64,000 bases of DNA from Spartobacteria bacterium LR76 (GTDB lineage Bacteria; Verrucomicrobiota; Verrucomicrobiia; Chthoniobacterales; Terrimicrobiaceae). This document shows positions 8,465 to 16,904 of the stretch, one piece after another; position 1 is the stretch's first letter; each line of letters begins with the position of its first letter. Location of the stretch: NCBI GenBank assembly GCA_003054655.1, contig QAYZ01000014.1, positions 496,001-560,000 on the forward strand, given 5' to 3'. Position numbers and translations under genes: made by a program. The notes beneath the pieces were generated by a model that searched no databases, was not told where the DNA came from, and saw nothing but the letters and a program-made list of their open reading frames with translations.

Positions 8465-10945
8465 TTAATCGATGCTGTCCAGATCGATCAGAATCTCGCG
8501 ATCCTTGGCCCCGTCGCGCGGGCCGACGATGCCGCGTTGTTCGAGAATGTCCACGATACGCGCGGCCCGCGTGTAGCCCAGGCGCAGCCTGCGCTGGAAG
8601 AGCGAGGTCGAGGCGCGGCGCTCCTGCTTCATGACCTCGAGCACCTTGTCGACCAGCTCCTCGTCTTCATCCGTTACGTCCTCTTCGTCGATGGTCGGGC
8701 TGTTGAGCTTGTCGTGGATGCTGGACTCGAACTTCGGTTTCGCCTGCTCCGCGACGAACTTCACCAGACGGTGAATCTCGTCATCGGTCACGAGCACGCC
8801 CTGCGAGCGCTGCAGTTGGGAGCTGGCGGGCGGCAGGTAGAGCATGTCGCCCTGGCCGAGGAGCTTTTCCGCGCCCTTCTGGTCGAGGATGACCCGGCTG
8901 TCGAGGCCGGAGGCCACCTGAAAGGCGATGCGGCTCGGGATGTTGGCCTTGATGATGCCGGTGACGACATCCGCACGAGGCGTCTGCGTCGCGACGATGA
9001 GATGAATGCCGGCCGCACGCGCCATCTGGGTGATGCGGGCGATGGCGCTTTCCACATCGGCCGGGGCGGTCTGCATGAGATCGGCCAGCTCGTCGATGAT
9101 CACGACGATGTAGGGCATCCGGTCGGGAATGATGAGGTCGCTGTCGCGCGGGACGGAGATGGGCTTGGTTTCCTCCTCTTCTTCGTCCTCCTCGGGAGCC
9201 TCGGGTTCTGCGGCAGTGTCTTCGCTGACAGTCTCCGGGGCGTCCTCGGGCGCTTCTTCTCCCTTTGCGGCGGCCTCGGCATCGAGCTCGGCCTGGGATT
9301 TCGGCAGCGGTCGGTCGTTGAAGGCGCCGATGTTGCGCACGCCGGTCTTGGCAAAGATCTGGTAACGCTGCTCCATCTCGTCGACCACCCAGCGAAGAGC
9401 GAGGAGCACCTTCTTGGGATCGGTCACGACGGGGGTGACGAGGTGGGGGAGCTCGTTGTAGGTCTGCATCTCGACGACCTTCGGGTCGATCATGATGAAG
9501 CGCAGTTCCTCCGGCGTGTAGCGGAAGAGGAGGCTGGCGATGATGGAGTTGATGCAGACGCTCTTGCCGCTGCCGGTCGTTCCCGCTACGAGGCAGTGGG
9601 GCATCTTGGCGAGGTCGGCGATGATCGTCTTGCCGTAAACATCCTTGCCGAGGGCGAGCGGGAGCTTTGCCCCGGTCTGGAGCCAGTCCTCGGTCTCGAG
9701 CAGTTCGCGCAAGGTCACCTTGACCTTGCTGGAGTTGGCGATCTCGATGCCGACAGTATCCTTGCCGGGAATTGGGGCGAGAATATTGATTCGCTGCGCG
9801 CGGGTGGCGCGGGCGATGTCGCGCTCCAGGGCGGTGATGCGATCCACGCGCACGCCCTTGTCGGGGTAGACCTCGAAACGCGTAATCGTCGGTCCGCGCG
9901 TGATGTCGCCCGGCTGGGCCTTGATGCCAAACTGCGCCAGCGTGTCGATGATCGTGTTTTGCACGCCGAGGAGTTCGCTGGGATCGGCGGGTTTGCGGCC
10001 TTCTTCGTCGTGCGGATCGAGCAGGTCGAGGGGCGGAAGCTGGTAGTTCTCAAGGGCGAGGCCGCCCACCAGACCGGGACGCGGCTCGGAGCGTTTCTTG
10101 CGGTTGGCCTCGATCTCGGCCAGCGACGGCTTTTTCGCGGACGGCGCGGTGGCGTCGAAGATTCGCGGTTCGGGGAAGGATTCCGCCGGGGTTTCGCTGG
10201 TTGCGGCGGCGGAGGGTTCCTCGGAGGAGGCCTCTTCTCCCCTGGCTGGTTTCTTGCGGAGCTGGCGCTCAAGCTTTTCTGCCTGCCTGGCCAGCTTGCG
10301 CTGCTCGGCCTCCATGCGCTCGGTCTCCTCCATCTCGGCGAGGCGCTTTTTCTCGGCCTCGGCTCGGGCTTTCCGCCAGTCGTTCCACATCTTGCGGCCC
10401 ACGAGGATGGGATGGAAGCCGGTGGCGAGAATGAGGCTCACCAGATAGATCAGGAGCAGGACGACCGGAGCGCCGACAGGGCCGAGCGGACCGCCGAAGG
10501 CCTTCTCGCCGACCCATTTGCCGATCCAGCCCCCTGGACCCTCGATACGGAACGCCTTTTCCCAGCCGTGAAGGAACCACGGTTGCAACTGGAGCAGGCA
10601 CGCGCCGCAGAGGACGCAGAGAAAGCCCCAGCCCGCGCGCTCCCGCAGCGAAAAGTCGCGGATCATGAGCTTGGCCAGCCCATAACCGGCGAAGAAGATG
10701 ATCCAGAGGTAGGCGGCGGCGCCGAAAAGAAAATAAAGGTAGCCCGCCACGATGGCGCCGATGACGCCGCACAGGTTGTGCATCACCGGATTGGAGACCG
10801 TGGTGGTGCTGATCAGAGGCACCCATGCGGGAATGTCGCGGGGATGGTATGAGATCAGCGCCACGGGCAGCAGCAGAGCCACTCCCAGGAACAGCAGGCC
10901 GATCACCGCATCCCAGGTGCCGCGACGTTTTGGTTTGTTCGCCAT
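8465..10945 (-). CDS. ftsK: FtsK/SpoIIIE-family DNA translocase
   Basis: An 826-residue septal DNA pump that segregates chromosome termini during division. The ATG at 10945 follows GGAGGG at good spacing. There are four N-terminal membrane helices (about 12-180) and a charged, probably coiled linker with Glu/Arg/Lys repeats (about 190-300). The motor has Walker A GTTGSGKS (455-462) and Walker B VVIIDE (614-619). The C-terminal gamma winged helix contains QRRLRLGYTRAARIVD, the KOPS-reading part. An acidic Glu-rich stretch at about 552-593 interrupts the motor between Walker A and B. It is divergent from manA, with a palindrome between them. Confidence 0.95.
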   Translation of the reverse strand: MANKPKRRGTWDAVIGLLFLGVALLLPVALISYHPRDIPAWVPLISTTTVSNPVMHNLCGVIGAIVAGYLYFLFGAAAYLWIIFFAGYGLAKLMIRDFSLRERAGWGFLCVLCGACLLQLQPWFLHGWEKAFRIEGPGGWIGKWVGEKAFGGPLGPVGAPVVLLLIYLVSLILATGFHPILVGRKMWNDWRKARAEAEKKRLAEMEETERMEAEQRKLARQAEKLERQLRKKPARGEEASSEEPSAAATSETPAESFPEPRIFDATAPSAKKPSLAEIEANRKKRSEPRPGLVGGLALENYQLPPLDLLDPHDEEGRKPADPSELLGVQNTIIDTLAQFGIKAQPGDITRGPTITRFEVYPDKGVRVDRITALERDIARATRAQRINILAPIPGKDTVGIEIANSSKVKVTLRELLETEDWLQTGAKLPLALGKDVYGKTIIADLAKMPHCLVAGTTGSGKSVCINSIIASLLFRYTPEELRFIMIDPKVVEMQTYNELPHLVTPVVTDPKKVLLALRWVVDEMEQRYQIFAKTGVRNIGAFNDRPLPKSQAELDAEAAAKGEEAPEDAPETVSEDTAAEPEAPEEDEEEEETKPISVPRDSDLIIPDRMPYIVVIIDELADLMQTAPADVESAIARITQMARAAGIHLIVATQTPRADVVTGIIKANIPSRIAFQVASGLDSRVILDQKGAEKLLGQGDMLYLPPASSQLQRSQGVLVTDDEIHRLVKFVAEQAKPKFESSIHDKLNSPTIDEEDVTDEDEELVDKVLEVMKQERRASTSLFQRRLRLGYTRAARIVDILEQRGIVGPRDGAKDREILIDLDSID

Positions 10946-10987
10946 GAGAACCCTCCATCTTTCACGATTCCCGCCCCGGCGGCAACG

Positions 10988-11006
10988 CTGCAATTTGGAA
11001 TTGCAG
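10988..11006. promoter_or_regulatory. Palindrome between ftsK and manA
   Basis: CTGCAATT (10988-10995), a three-base centre TGG, then AATTGCAG (10999-11006): a perfect 8-bp inverted repeat in the 92-base divergent interval. It could be an operator for either gene. No T-run follows on either strand, so it is not a terminator. Confidence 0.4.
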
Positions 11007-11037
11007 ACGGGCCGGGAGTCGGCGAAACGAGAGGGGT

Positions 11038-11988
11038 ATGTCTCTGCAAGATTCTCTCGTCTTTGAACCCCTGGCCATGGAACGCGTCTGGGGCGGCCGC
11101 CGACTTGAGGCGGTTTTCGGCAAGCGCCTTCCGCAGGGTGCGCCGATCGGGGAACTCTGGGAACTCGTCGACCGCGAGGATGCGCAGAGCGTGGTTCATC
11201 AGGGCGATCTCAGGGGCGCGACTCTGAATGAACTCTGGAAAAACAAGCGCGCCGAGGTCTTCGGCCAGGACTATGTCAGCAGCGAGGCTCCCCGCTTTCC
11301 GATCCTGATCAAGCTGCTCGACGCCCGCGAGCGCCTGTCCGTACAGGTTCATCCGCCGGTGCACATGGCGGCGGCCCTCAATGGCGAGCCGAAGACTGAG
11401 ATGTGGTACTTCGCCGACGCCCTGCCCGGTGCGACGATTTACGCGGGTTTGAAGCACGGCGTCACCCGTGACCGCTTTGAGACGCTGCTCCGCGAGGGTC
11501 ACGTGGCCGAGGCGCTGCACGTCGTGCCGGTTTCCACGGGCGACAGCATTTTCATCCCCAGCGGACGCCTCCATGCCATCGGCGAGGGCAATGTCATCGT
11601 CGAGGTGCAGCAAAACAGCGACACGACCTACCGTGTCTTTGACTGGAACCGGGTCGGACTCGATGGCTCGCCGCGCAAGCTGCACATCGAGGAGTCGATG
11701 GTTTCGACCGATTTTGCCGATTTCGAACCCGGCGTGCAGCACATCGAGCAGGGCACCGTGGCCGAATGCCCGTACTTCAAGGTCGAGAAGGTGAGCCTCG
11801 AGGGCCGCATTCCCGCCATCGAAAACGACCGCTTCGCCATCTACACCGTGCTCGAGGGCAAGGTGACGATCGGATCGCGTTCCTTCGTTCCCGGTGAGTT
11901 CTTCCTCGTCCCGGCCAGCTTCGCCTCGGCGACGCTCGCTCCGGTCGAGGGCAAGGCCACTGTCCTGCGCACCACCCTGCCGGTTTAG
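11038..11988 (+). CDS. manA: Mannose-6-phosphate isomerase, class I short form
   Basis: A 316-residue cupin enzyme interconverting mannose 6-phosphate and fructose 6-phosphate. Likely zinc ligands are Gln103 and His105 (SVQVHPP), Glu121 (KTEMWYF) and His179 (PSGRLHAIG). TYRVFDW at 197-203 carries the active-site Arg. Length and motif order match the Bacillus-type short class. A purine-rich GAGAGGGG precedes the ATG. The stop overlaps the convergent larB stop by four bases. It would feed mannose into glycolysis or supply GDP-mannose for surface glycans. The GH130 enzyme at 46296 could produce mannose phosphate, but that link is speculative. Confidence 0.93.
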   Translation: MSLQDSLVFEPLAMERVWGGRRLEAVFGKRLPQGAPIGELWELVDREDAQSVVHQGDLRGATLNELWKNKRAEVFGQDYVSSEAPRFPILIKLLDARERLSVQVHPPVHMAAALNGEPKTEMWYFADALPGATIYAGLKHGVTRDRFETLLREGHVAEALHVVPVSTGDSIFIPSGRLHAIGEGNVIVEVQQNSDTTYRVFDWNRVGLDGSPRKLHIEESMVSTDFADFEPGVQHIEQGTVAECPYFKVEKVSLEGRIPAIENDRFAIYTVLEGKVTIGSRSFVPGEFFLVPASFASATLAPVEGKATVLRTTLPV

Positions 11989-12662
11989 CTCTCGCCTAGG
12001 CGGAGAATATCGTCGGCGGCGCAGGCGGCGCCAAAGCCGTTGTCGATATTCGTCACGGTCACGCCGCTGCCACAGCTATTGAGCATGCCCAGCAGTGCGG
12101 CGAGGCCGGAGAAATTCGCTCCGTACCCCACGCTCGTGGGTACGGCGATGACGGGACGTTGGACCAGTCCGGCGACCACGCTGGGCAGGGCACCCTCCAT
12201 TCCGGCCACGACGATGAGCACGCCGTGCGAGCGCACCCGGTCCACCTCACCCAGTAGTCGGTGAAGCCCAGCCACGCCGACGTCGTTGACGCGATCCACC
12301 GTGCGCCCGAAGGACTCCAGGCACACCGCCGCCTCCTCCGCCACCGGCAGGTCAGCGGTTCCGGCACAGAGCACGCCGACGGACCATTTTTGCGGAGATA
12401 GCGTGGCCTCGCCGACGCGGATGCACCGGGCGCGGGGGTAAAATTTCGCCTCCGGCAGCTCGGCGACAACGGCCCGATATTGTTCATCGGTGGCGCGGGT
12501 CACCAGCACGCGCTGGCCTGCCTGCACGAGGGCTCGGGAAATCTCGGCCACCTCGCCAGGCAGCTTGCCCGGACCAAAAACCACCTCGGGACGACCGCAG
12601 CGGCGCTCGCGGTCGAGATCGACCCGGGCAAACCCCAGGTCACGGACATCATCAATGCTCAT
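11985..12662 (-). CDS. larB: LarB, pyridinium-3,5-biscarboxylic acid mononucleotide synthase
   Basis: A 225-residue PurE-like protein. LarB carboxylates and hydrolyses nicotinic acid adenine dinucleotide in the first step of the nickel-pincer nucleotide cofactor of lactate racemase and related enzymes. Family signatures are visible: PEVVFGPGK near the N-terminus, CAGTADLPVAEEAA, NDVGVAGLHRLL, VVAGMEGALPSVVAGL and AVPTSVGYGA before NSCGSGVTVTNIDNGFGAA. The ATG at 12662 overlaps the end of the GNAT gene by 11 bases, so the two are coupled. larC, larE and a LarA-type racemase are not in the window, so the cofactor user is unknown. Confidence 0.9.
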   Translation of the reverse strand: MSIDDVRDLGFARVDLDRERRCGRPEVVFGPGKLPGEVAEISRALVQAGQRVLVTRATDEQYRAVVAELPEAKFYPRARCIRVGEATLSPQKWSVGVLCAGTADLPVAEEAAVCLESFGRTVDRVNDVGVAGLHRLLGEVDRVRSHGVLIVVAGMEGALPSVVAGLVQRPVIAVPTSVGYGANFSGLAALLGMLNSCGSGVTVTNIDNGFGAACAADDILRLGES

Positions 12663-13122
12663 TCTCGCGAAAGTACATGCGCATCGGCACCATGCCACTT
12701 TCAACGAAGCCGTTTTTGCGATAAAAATTCTTTTGCGGGGTATTGGGCTTGTCCGTCAGCAAGGTGATGCGCAGGAACTGCTTTTGACGGGCGAAGTCGA
12801 CGGCGTAGTTGAGCAACTGGGTGCCATACCCCTGGCCGCGATGGTCGTGATGGATGATCAGATCCTCGAGAATGAGGACAAAGCCGCCCTCAGCCGTGCT
12901 GATGGTGATCAGCAGGTTGATCATGCCGATGATCTTGTTGGCGCTGCGCAGCACAAAGATGCGTCCGCGCGAGGGCTGCTCAAGGATTAAACGCAGGCCG
13001 CGCATTTGCTTTTCGCGGTCTGGGCGGAAGTCCTCTTCCTGCGTGAAAAGGTCGTGGAGGAGATTTGCCAGATCGGGCAGATCCTCCAGGGTCGCGGGTT
13101 CGATGCGCAGGCCTTCCATCAC
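12652..13122 (-). CDS. GNAT-family N-acetyltransferase
   Basis: A 156-residue single-domain GNAT protein. The acetyl-CoA pyrophosphate loop is RGQGYGTQLL near residues 95-105, after the beta-strand segment FVLILEDLIIHHDHR. The C-terminal half has NFYRKNGFVESG, typical of small-molecule or peptide acetyltransferases. The substrate cannot be read from sequence. It sits 55 bases downstream of mutL and overlaps larB, so mutL, this gene and larB may form one transcript. No link to LarB chemistry is known to me. Confidence 0.85.
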   Translation of the reverse strand: MMEGLRIEPATLEDLPDLANLLHDLFTQEEDFRPDREKQMRGLRLILEQPSRGRIFVLRSANKIIGMINLLITISTAEGGFVLILEDLIIHHDHRGQGYGTQLLNYAVDFARQKQFLRITLLTDKPNTPQKNFYRKNGFVESGMVPMRMYFRENEH

Positions 13123-13177
13123 AACGCGGCCTTTATGTCACATCGGGGCGCGGCCTGCAATGATGCTGCACTATTAG

Positions 13178-14992
13178 TTAGCGTCGGCCAAATTTCCGGG
13201 CCAGCTCCGCGAAGGAAAACTGGATCATGGTGGGGCGTCCGTCGGGGCTGGCATAGGGCAGGGCGCAGCGCAGGAGGTCGCGCACCAGCCGCTCGGGAAA
13301 TCTCCGCGTGGGCGTCTGGGCGGCGAGTCGGGAAACGGAACGGGCCAGGGCCTCGCGCAGTCCGCGTCCGGCGGATGCCTTGCCAGTGGCCCGGGCGGCG
13401 TTGACCACTTCGTTCAGGAGGCGGGCCGGGTCGGTGTTCTCCAGTCCGGCGGGCAGGCCGTCGATGCGGACGGTGGCGTTGCCAAAGGGATCGAGGGAAA
13501 ACCCTGCCTCGCGCAAATCCGCCAGATGCTCGATCACCCAGGCAAACTCCCGGGCGGGCAGCTCGCACAGGGCCGGGATCAGGAGGTGCTGGCAGGCTGC
13601 GCCGCCGGATTCCATGCCTTTCACCAGAGCCTCAAACAGGATGCGTTCCGCCGCCGCCGCCTCGTCGAGCAGGACCATGCCTTCGTCGCCCTCCAGCACG
13701 AGGTAGCGTTCTCCGAGACCTCCGAGGATTCGGTACGGCAAGGAGCCGTCAGATGCCGTCGAGGCGGTCTCTCGTGGTGTTGCGGGAACAGGCAGAGCCT
13801 CCGTGATCGGCTCGGGTCTCGGTGCCGGGGGAGGCGGCTCTGGCGTGAGGACGAAGTCGACCTGCGGCGCGGGCGCGGCAAAGGCCCGGCGCGACGGTGC
13901 CGTAGGCTCCGGAGCGGGGGGCGCGGGTTTTGCTGCGGGAACCGAAGTCTCCGGACGCGGCGGCACTGGTGCAAAAACCGGAGCCGGTGCAACGGGCCGC
14001 CGGGTGCGGGTGATGACGCCCCGTGCGGCCTCGTAGACGGCCCGCTTCAGGAGATCGGGCTGGCGGAGGCGCACCTCGCGCTTTGCGGGGTGCACATTGC
14101 AATCAACCCATTCCGGGTCCATTTCGATGACGAGGACAGCGGGCGGGTGTTCCCCCCGGGGTATCGCGTCGGCATAAGCCTCGCGCAAGGGCTGCTGCAC
14201 CGCCGCGCAGACGATGGGGCGTCCGTTGAGAATGACATGCTGCTGGAGTCGATCCCGCCGCCCCTGGCCGGGCCTCGCCAGGTAACCCGAGATGGCGAAC
14301 CCCTCGCCGACCACCTGCTCGATTTCATCCAGCCGGTCGAGAAAGTCCTGCCCGTAGAGGTCGCGGATGCGGACCGCAAGTTCCTTAGCCTGCGGCAGCG
14401 AGCGAACGGTTTTCCCATCCCGGCGGCACTCAAAGGCCACCTTGGGATTGGCCAGGGCGATGGCCTCGATGCCGTGAACGATATGGGCCGACTCCGTTTC
14501 CTCGCCCCGGAGGAACTTCCGGCGGGCCGGGAGGTTGAAAAACAGGTCGCGCACCTCGATCTGGGTGCCGGGAGGCGCTCCGACCTCGCGGACATCCTCG
14601 GTTTTTCCCCCGGAAACCCGCACCTCCACGCCCATGTCGGCTGTGTGCTCCCGTGTCACGAGGCGGAAATGCGACACGCTGGCAATGCTGGGCAGCGCCT
14701 CGCCGCGAAAGCCCATGGTGCGCACCGTCATCAGGTCGATGCCCTGGCGGATCTTGCTCGTGGCGTGGCGCTCCAGGCAGAGCAGGGCGTCCTCGCGGTC
14801 CATGCCGCAGCCGTCATCCCGCACGGTCACCTGCCGCGCGCCGCCGCGCTGAAACTCGACCCAGATGCGCCCGGCCCCGGCGTCGAGGCTGTTTTCCACC
14901 AGCTCTTTCACGAGGGAGGCTGGGCGCTCGACGACCTCTCCAGCCGCGACCTGGCTGGCTACTTCATCGGCGAGTACGCGAATTTTTCCCAT
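13178..14992 (-). CDS. mutL: DNA mismatch repair protein MutL with degraded endonuclease motifs
   Basis: A 604-residue mismatch-repair ATPase. The start at MGKIRVLADE (14992) is chosen because the family begins here; a frame extension to 15058 exists. The GHKL ATPase motifs are intact: ELVENSLDAGA (30-40), VRDDGCGMD, TMGFRGEALPSIASV. A Pro/Ala-rich linker spans about residues 325-410. The C-terminal dimerisation domain aligns with endonuclease-type MutL but has lost the metal site: DQHAxxExxxxE appears as DEAAAAERILFE (Asp443 on), and CPHGRP appears as SPDGRP (582-587). It is therefore probably nuclease-inactive, like the Dam/MutH-dependent type. It is divergent from the Fe-S carrier gene. 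Confidence 0.94.
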   Translation of the reverse strand: MGKIRVLADEVASQVAAGEVVERPASLVKELVENSLDAGAGRIWVEFQRGGARQVTVRDDGCGMDREDALLCLERHATSKIRQGIDLMTVRTMGFRGEALPSIASVSHFRLVTREHTADMGVEVRVSGGKTEDVREVGAPPGTQIEVRDLFFNLPARRKFLRGEETESAHIVHGIEAIALANPKVAFECRRDGKTVRSLPQAKELAVRIRDLYGQDFLDRLDEIEQVVGEGFAISGYLARPGQGRRDRLQQHVILNGRPIVCAAVQQPLREAYADAIPRGEHPPAVLVIEMDPEWVDCNVHPAKREVRLRQPDLLKRAVYEAARGVITRTRRPVAPAPVFAPVPPRPETSVPAAKPAPPAPEPTAPSRRAFAAPAPQVDFVLTPEPPPPAPRPEPITEALPVPATPRETASTASDGSLPYRILGGLGERYLVLEGDEGMVLLDEAAAAERILFEALVKGMESGGAACQHLLIPALCELPAREFAWVIEHLADLREAGFSLDPFGNATVRIDGLPAGLENTDPARLLNEVVNAARATGKASAGRGLREALARSVSRLAAQTPTRRFPERLVRDLLRCALPYASPDGRPTMIQFSFAELARKFGRR

Positions 14993-15048
14993 CGAAACTA
15001 CTTTGCTGCCGTTTGACTTCGCACGGTTTCGTCCATAAGAAAAGAGTT

Positions 15049-15396
15049 GTGATCTCACTCACTTCCAACGCGGCTGCTCAACTGCGCATTCTCGTGCAGG
15101 AGAAAGGCCTGGATGCCAGCGCGGCGGGACTCCGGCTCGCCGTCGAAAAAGGCGGCTGCGCCGGGCTGCAATATGCCATGACCATCGGCGCTCCCGTCGA
15201 GGGCGACCTGGAGGTGGAGCACGAGGGTGCCCGGCTTTTCGTGGATCGCGACAGCCTGGAGTATCTCGATCAATGCGTGATTGATTACGAAGACGGCTTG
15301 TCGGGCGCGGGATTTCGGATAAGAAATCCCCGGGCAGCACGTAGCTGCGGGTGCGGCACATCCTTTGAACCGACCCCGGAGGCGGCGGGTTCCTGA
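15049..15396 (+). CDS. A-type iron-sulfur cluster carrier (IscA/ErpA/HesB family)
   Basis: A 115-residue A-type carrier that receives and delivers Fe-S clusters. The three conserved cysteines are Cys37 (GGCAGLQY), Cys100 and Cys102 (SCGCGTSF). No ATG lies near the conserved start; the GTG at 15049, after AAGAAAAGA, gives ISLTSNAAAQLR, the expected N-terminus. The body (DQCVIDYEDGLSGAGFRIRNP) is canonical. Radical-SAM RimO in this window, and many other proteins, could be clients. It lies 20 bases before the membrane protein at 15417 and may share its promoter in the mutL divergent interval. Confidence 0.93.
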   Translation: MISLTSNAAAQLRILVQEKGLDASAAGLRLAVEKGGCAGLQYAMTIGAPVEGDLEVEHEGARLFVDRDSLEYLDQCVIDYEDGLSGAGFRIRNPRAARSCGCGTSFEPTPEAAGS

Positions 15397-15416
15397 TTTA
15401 ATTTACCAGAGCATTC

Positions 15417-16904
15417 ATGGCCTTTGATTCCCGCGGAAGAGGACGGCGACCGGTGAGCCGGTCGGCTGGTTTTTCCTCGTTCGATGACGACGAACCCCCA
15501 CGCAGCGGCGGAGGGAACCTGTTTCTCTGGACCATCATTCTCCTACTCCTCGTTGGCTTTGCCCTCGGCTGTTGGATTTTTAGCTTTTATGTCTTCGGCC
15601 ATCCGGAAAAGAGCTTCAGCTACTCGATCCTGACCAAGCTGAAGAAACTGGAGCCGCTCAAGCGCTTCGAGATCACCGCCGCCCCCCGCGGCGAATTTCT
15701 CACCGCCAACCAGCTCGCCGACCGCTATGGCCGCATGACGGATCGCGAATTGGAGCGCGCCAGCGAGGTGCTGCTGCGCAACTACCTGCGTAACTACAAG
15801 CTCACCCAGGATCGCGTGCCGTACATCATTGGCTCGTTCAACATTCTCGATTCCTACGAGCTGACCGACAAAAACCTCTTCCCTTCCGGCGTGGTGGCCC
15901 TCGCGCAATCGACGGAAAACGGCGGGGTGCTCCTCGAGCATGTCTTCACTGCGAACAAGGAGGATGTGCTCACGCTCCAGCGCATGCTGCTCACGGGTCT
16001 CGACCTGAAGCTGGATCGCACGCTCGACCTGTCCGCCATCATCAATGTGAAGCGGCTCAAGGACGGCCGCCTCCAGTTTACCGCGGTGCCGATCCTTTAC
16101 GGCAGCTATGCCTCCAGTACGGGGCCGGGAACGTTTTCGCTGACTCCTCCCACCGATCTCGACATGGCTTCCGGATTGCCGGTCCTCGACGACAAAATGG
16201 TGGCCGAGGCCAACCAGAAGTACTCGGCGTACCGTCTGCGCGTTGGCCTCGACAACACCAAGGCCGGAACCGCAGGCAATACGAATGTCCGCAGGCCCCA
16301 GGCCCAGCTCGTTCGCGTCGAGCGTCCCAAGCTCGCGGATGAAAATGCCGAGACGCCGCCCATTCCCACGCCGACACCAGCTCCGGCGGAGCCTCAGGTC
16401 AGGCCTGCCATCCCGGTCACTGCGGGAGTCGAGCAGCCGACGCCTGCACCGACCGAGGCGGGAGCCTCGCCCACACCGGCCTTTGCCGGTACCCCGACTC
16501 CTCCCCAGGAGTCCATCGCCAATACCGGCAGCGGCAACTGGCCGACCTATTCGCCGGGCCAGATGCCCCGGGGCCGACTCTCCAATATCCCCGACATGAC
16601 CGATCTCGCCGGGCGCGGCCTCGCAGGCGAGCGCATCTATCTCCAGGGAAATTTCGTCGTCACCGCCGCCGGACAGAACCGCGCCGTCCTGCGTGCAAAC
16701 AACGGCCTCTCCGAGACTCTTGGCATCGGCGGCAAGACCTCGAATACCCGTATCATTGTCGAATATCCCTCGGGAACCAAGCCGCCCACGGAGGGCGCAA
16801 CCTTCAGCCGCGATTCCCGACGCCCCTTCCTGATTACCGACGTGAGAAAGGGCACCGACGGCCAGGTCAATGTGTATGTCCGGGAAATCACCCGCGGTCA
16901 GTGA
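15417..16904 (+). CDS. Hypothetical single-pass membrane protein with Pro/Thr-rich linker
   Basis: A 495-residue protein. A short Arg/Ser-rich cytoplasmic start is followed by one membrane helix (about 34-60). The extracytoplasmic domain (about 70-280) includes GEFLTANQLADRYGRMTDRELERASE. A low-complexity Pro/Ala/Thr linker (about 315-375) leads to a C-terminal domain with GNFVVTAAGQNRAVLRAN and PFLITDVRKG that may be beta-rich. I recognise no named family. The layout resembles envelope proteins that present a C-terminal domain away from the membrane. The methyltransferase gene starts inside its last 30-35 bases. Confidence 0.75.
   Translation: MAFDSRGRGRRPVSRSAGFSSFDDDEPPRSGGGNLFLWTIILLLLVGFALGCWIFSFYVFGHPEKSFSYSILTKLKKLEPLKRFEITAAPRGEFLTANQLADRYGRMTDRELERASEVLLRNYLRNYKLTQDRVPYIIGSFNILDSYELTDKNLFPSGVVALAQSTENGGVLLEHVFTANKEDVLTLQRMLLTGLDLKLDRTLDLSAIINVKRLKDGRLQFTAVPILYGSYASSTGPGTFSLTPPTDLDMASGLPVLDDKMVAEANQKYSAYRLRVGLDNTKAGTAGNTNVRRPQAQLVRVERPKLADENAETPPIPTPTPAPAEPQVRPAIPVTAGVEQPTPAPTEAGASPTPAFAGTPTPPQESIANTGSGNWPTYSPGQMPRGRLSNIPDMTDLAGRGLAGERIYLQGNFVVTAAGQNRAVLRANNGLSETLGIGGKTSNTRIIVEYPSGTKPPTEGATFSRDSRRPFLITDVRKGTDGQVNVYVREITRGQ

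Noticed and set aside
8369-10852. 827-codon open frame on the plus strand opposite ftsK
   Set aside because: It lies wholly antisense to a gene with clear Walker motifs. Its translation is a Leu/Gly/Val/Arg-rich shadow of GC-rich codons with no domain.
13526-15016. 496-codon plus-strand frame opposite mutL
   Set aside because: Shadow of a certain gene; composition without hydrophobic core pattern.
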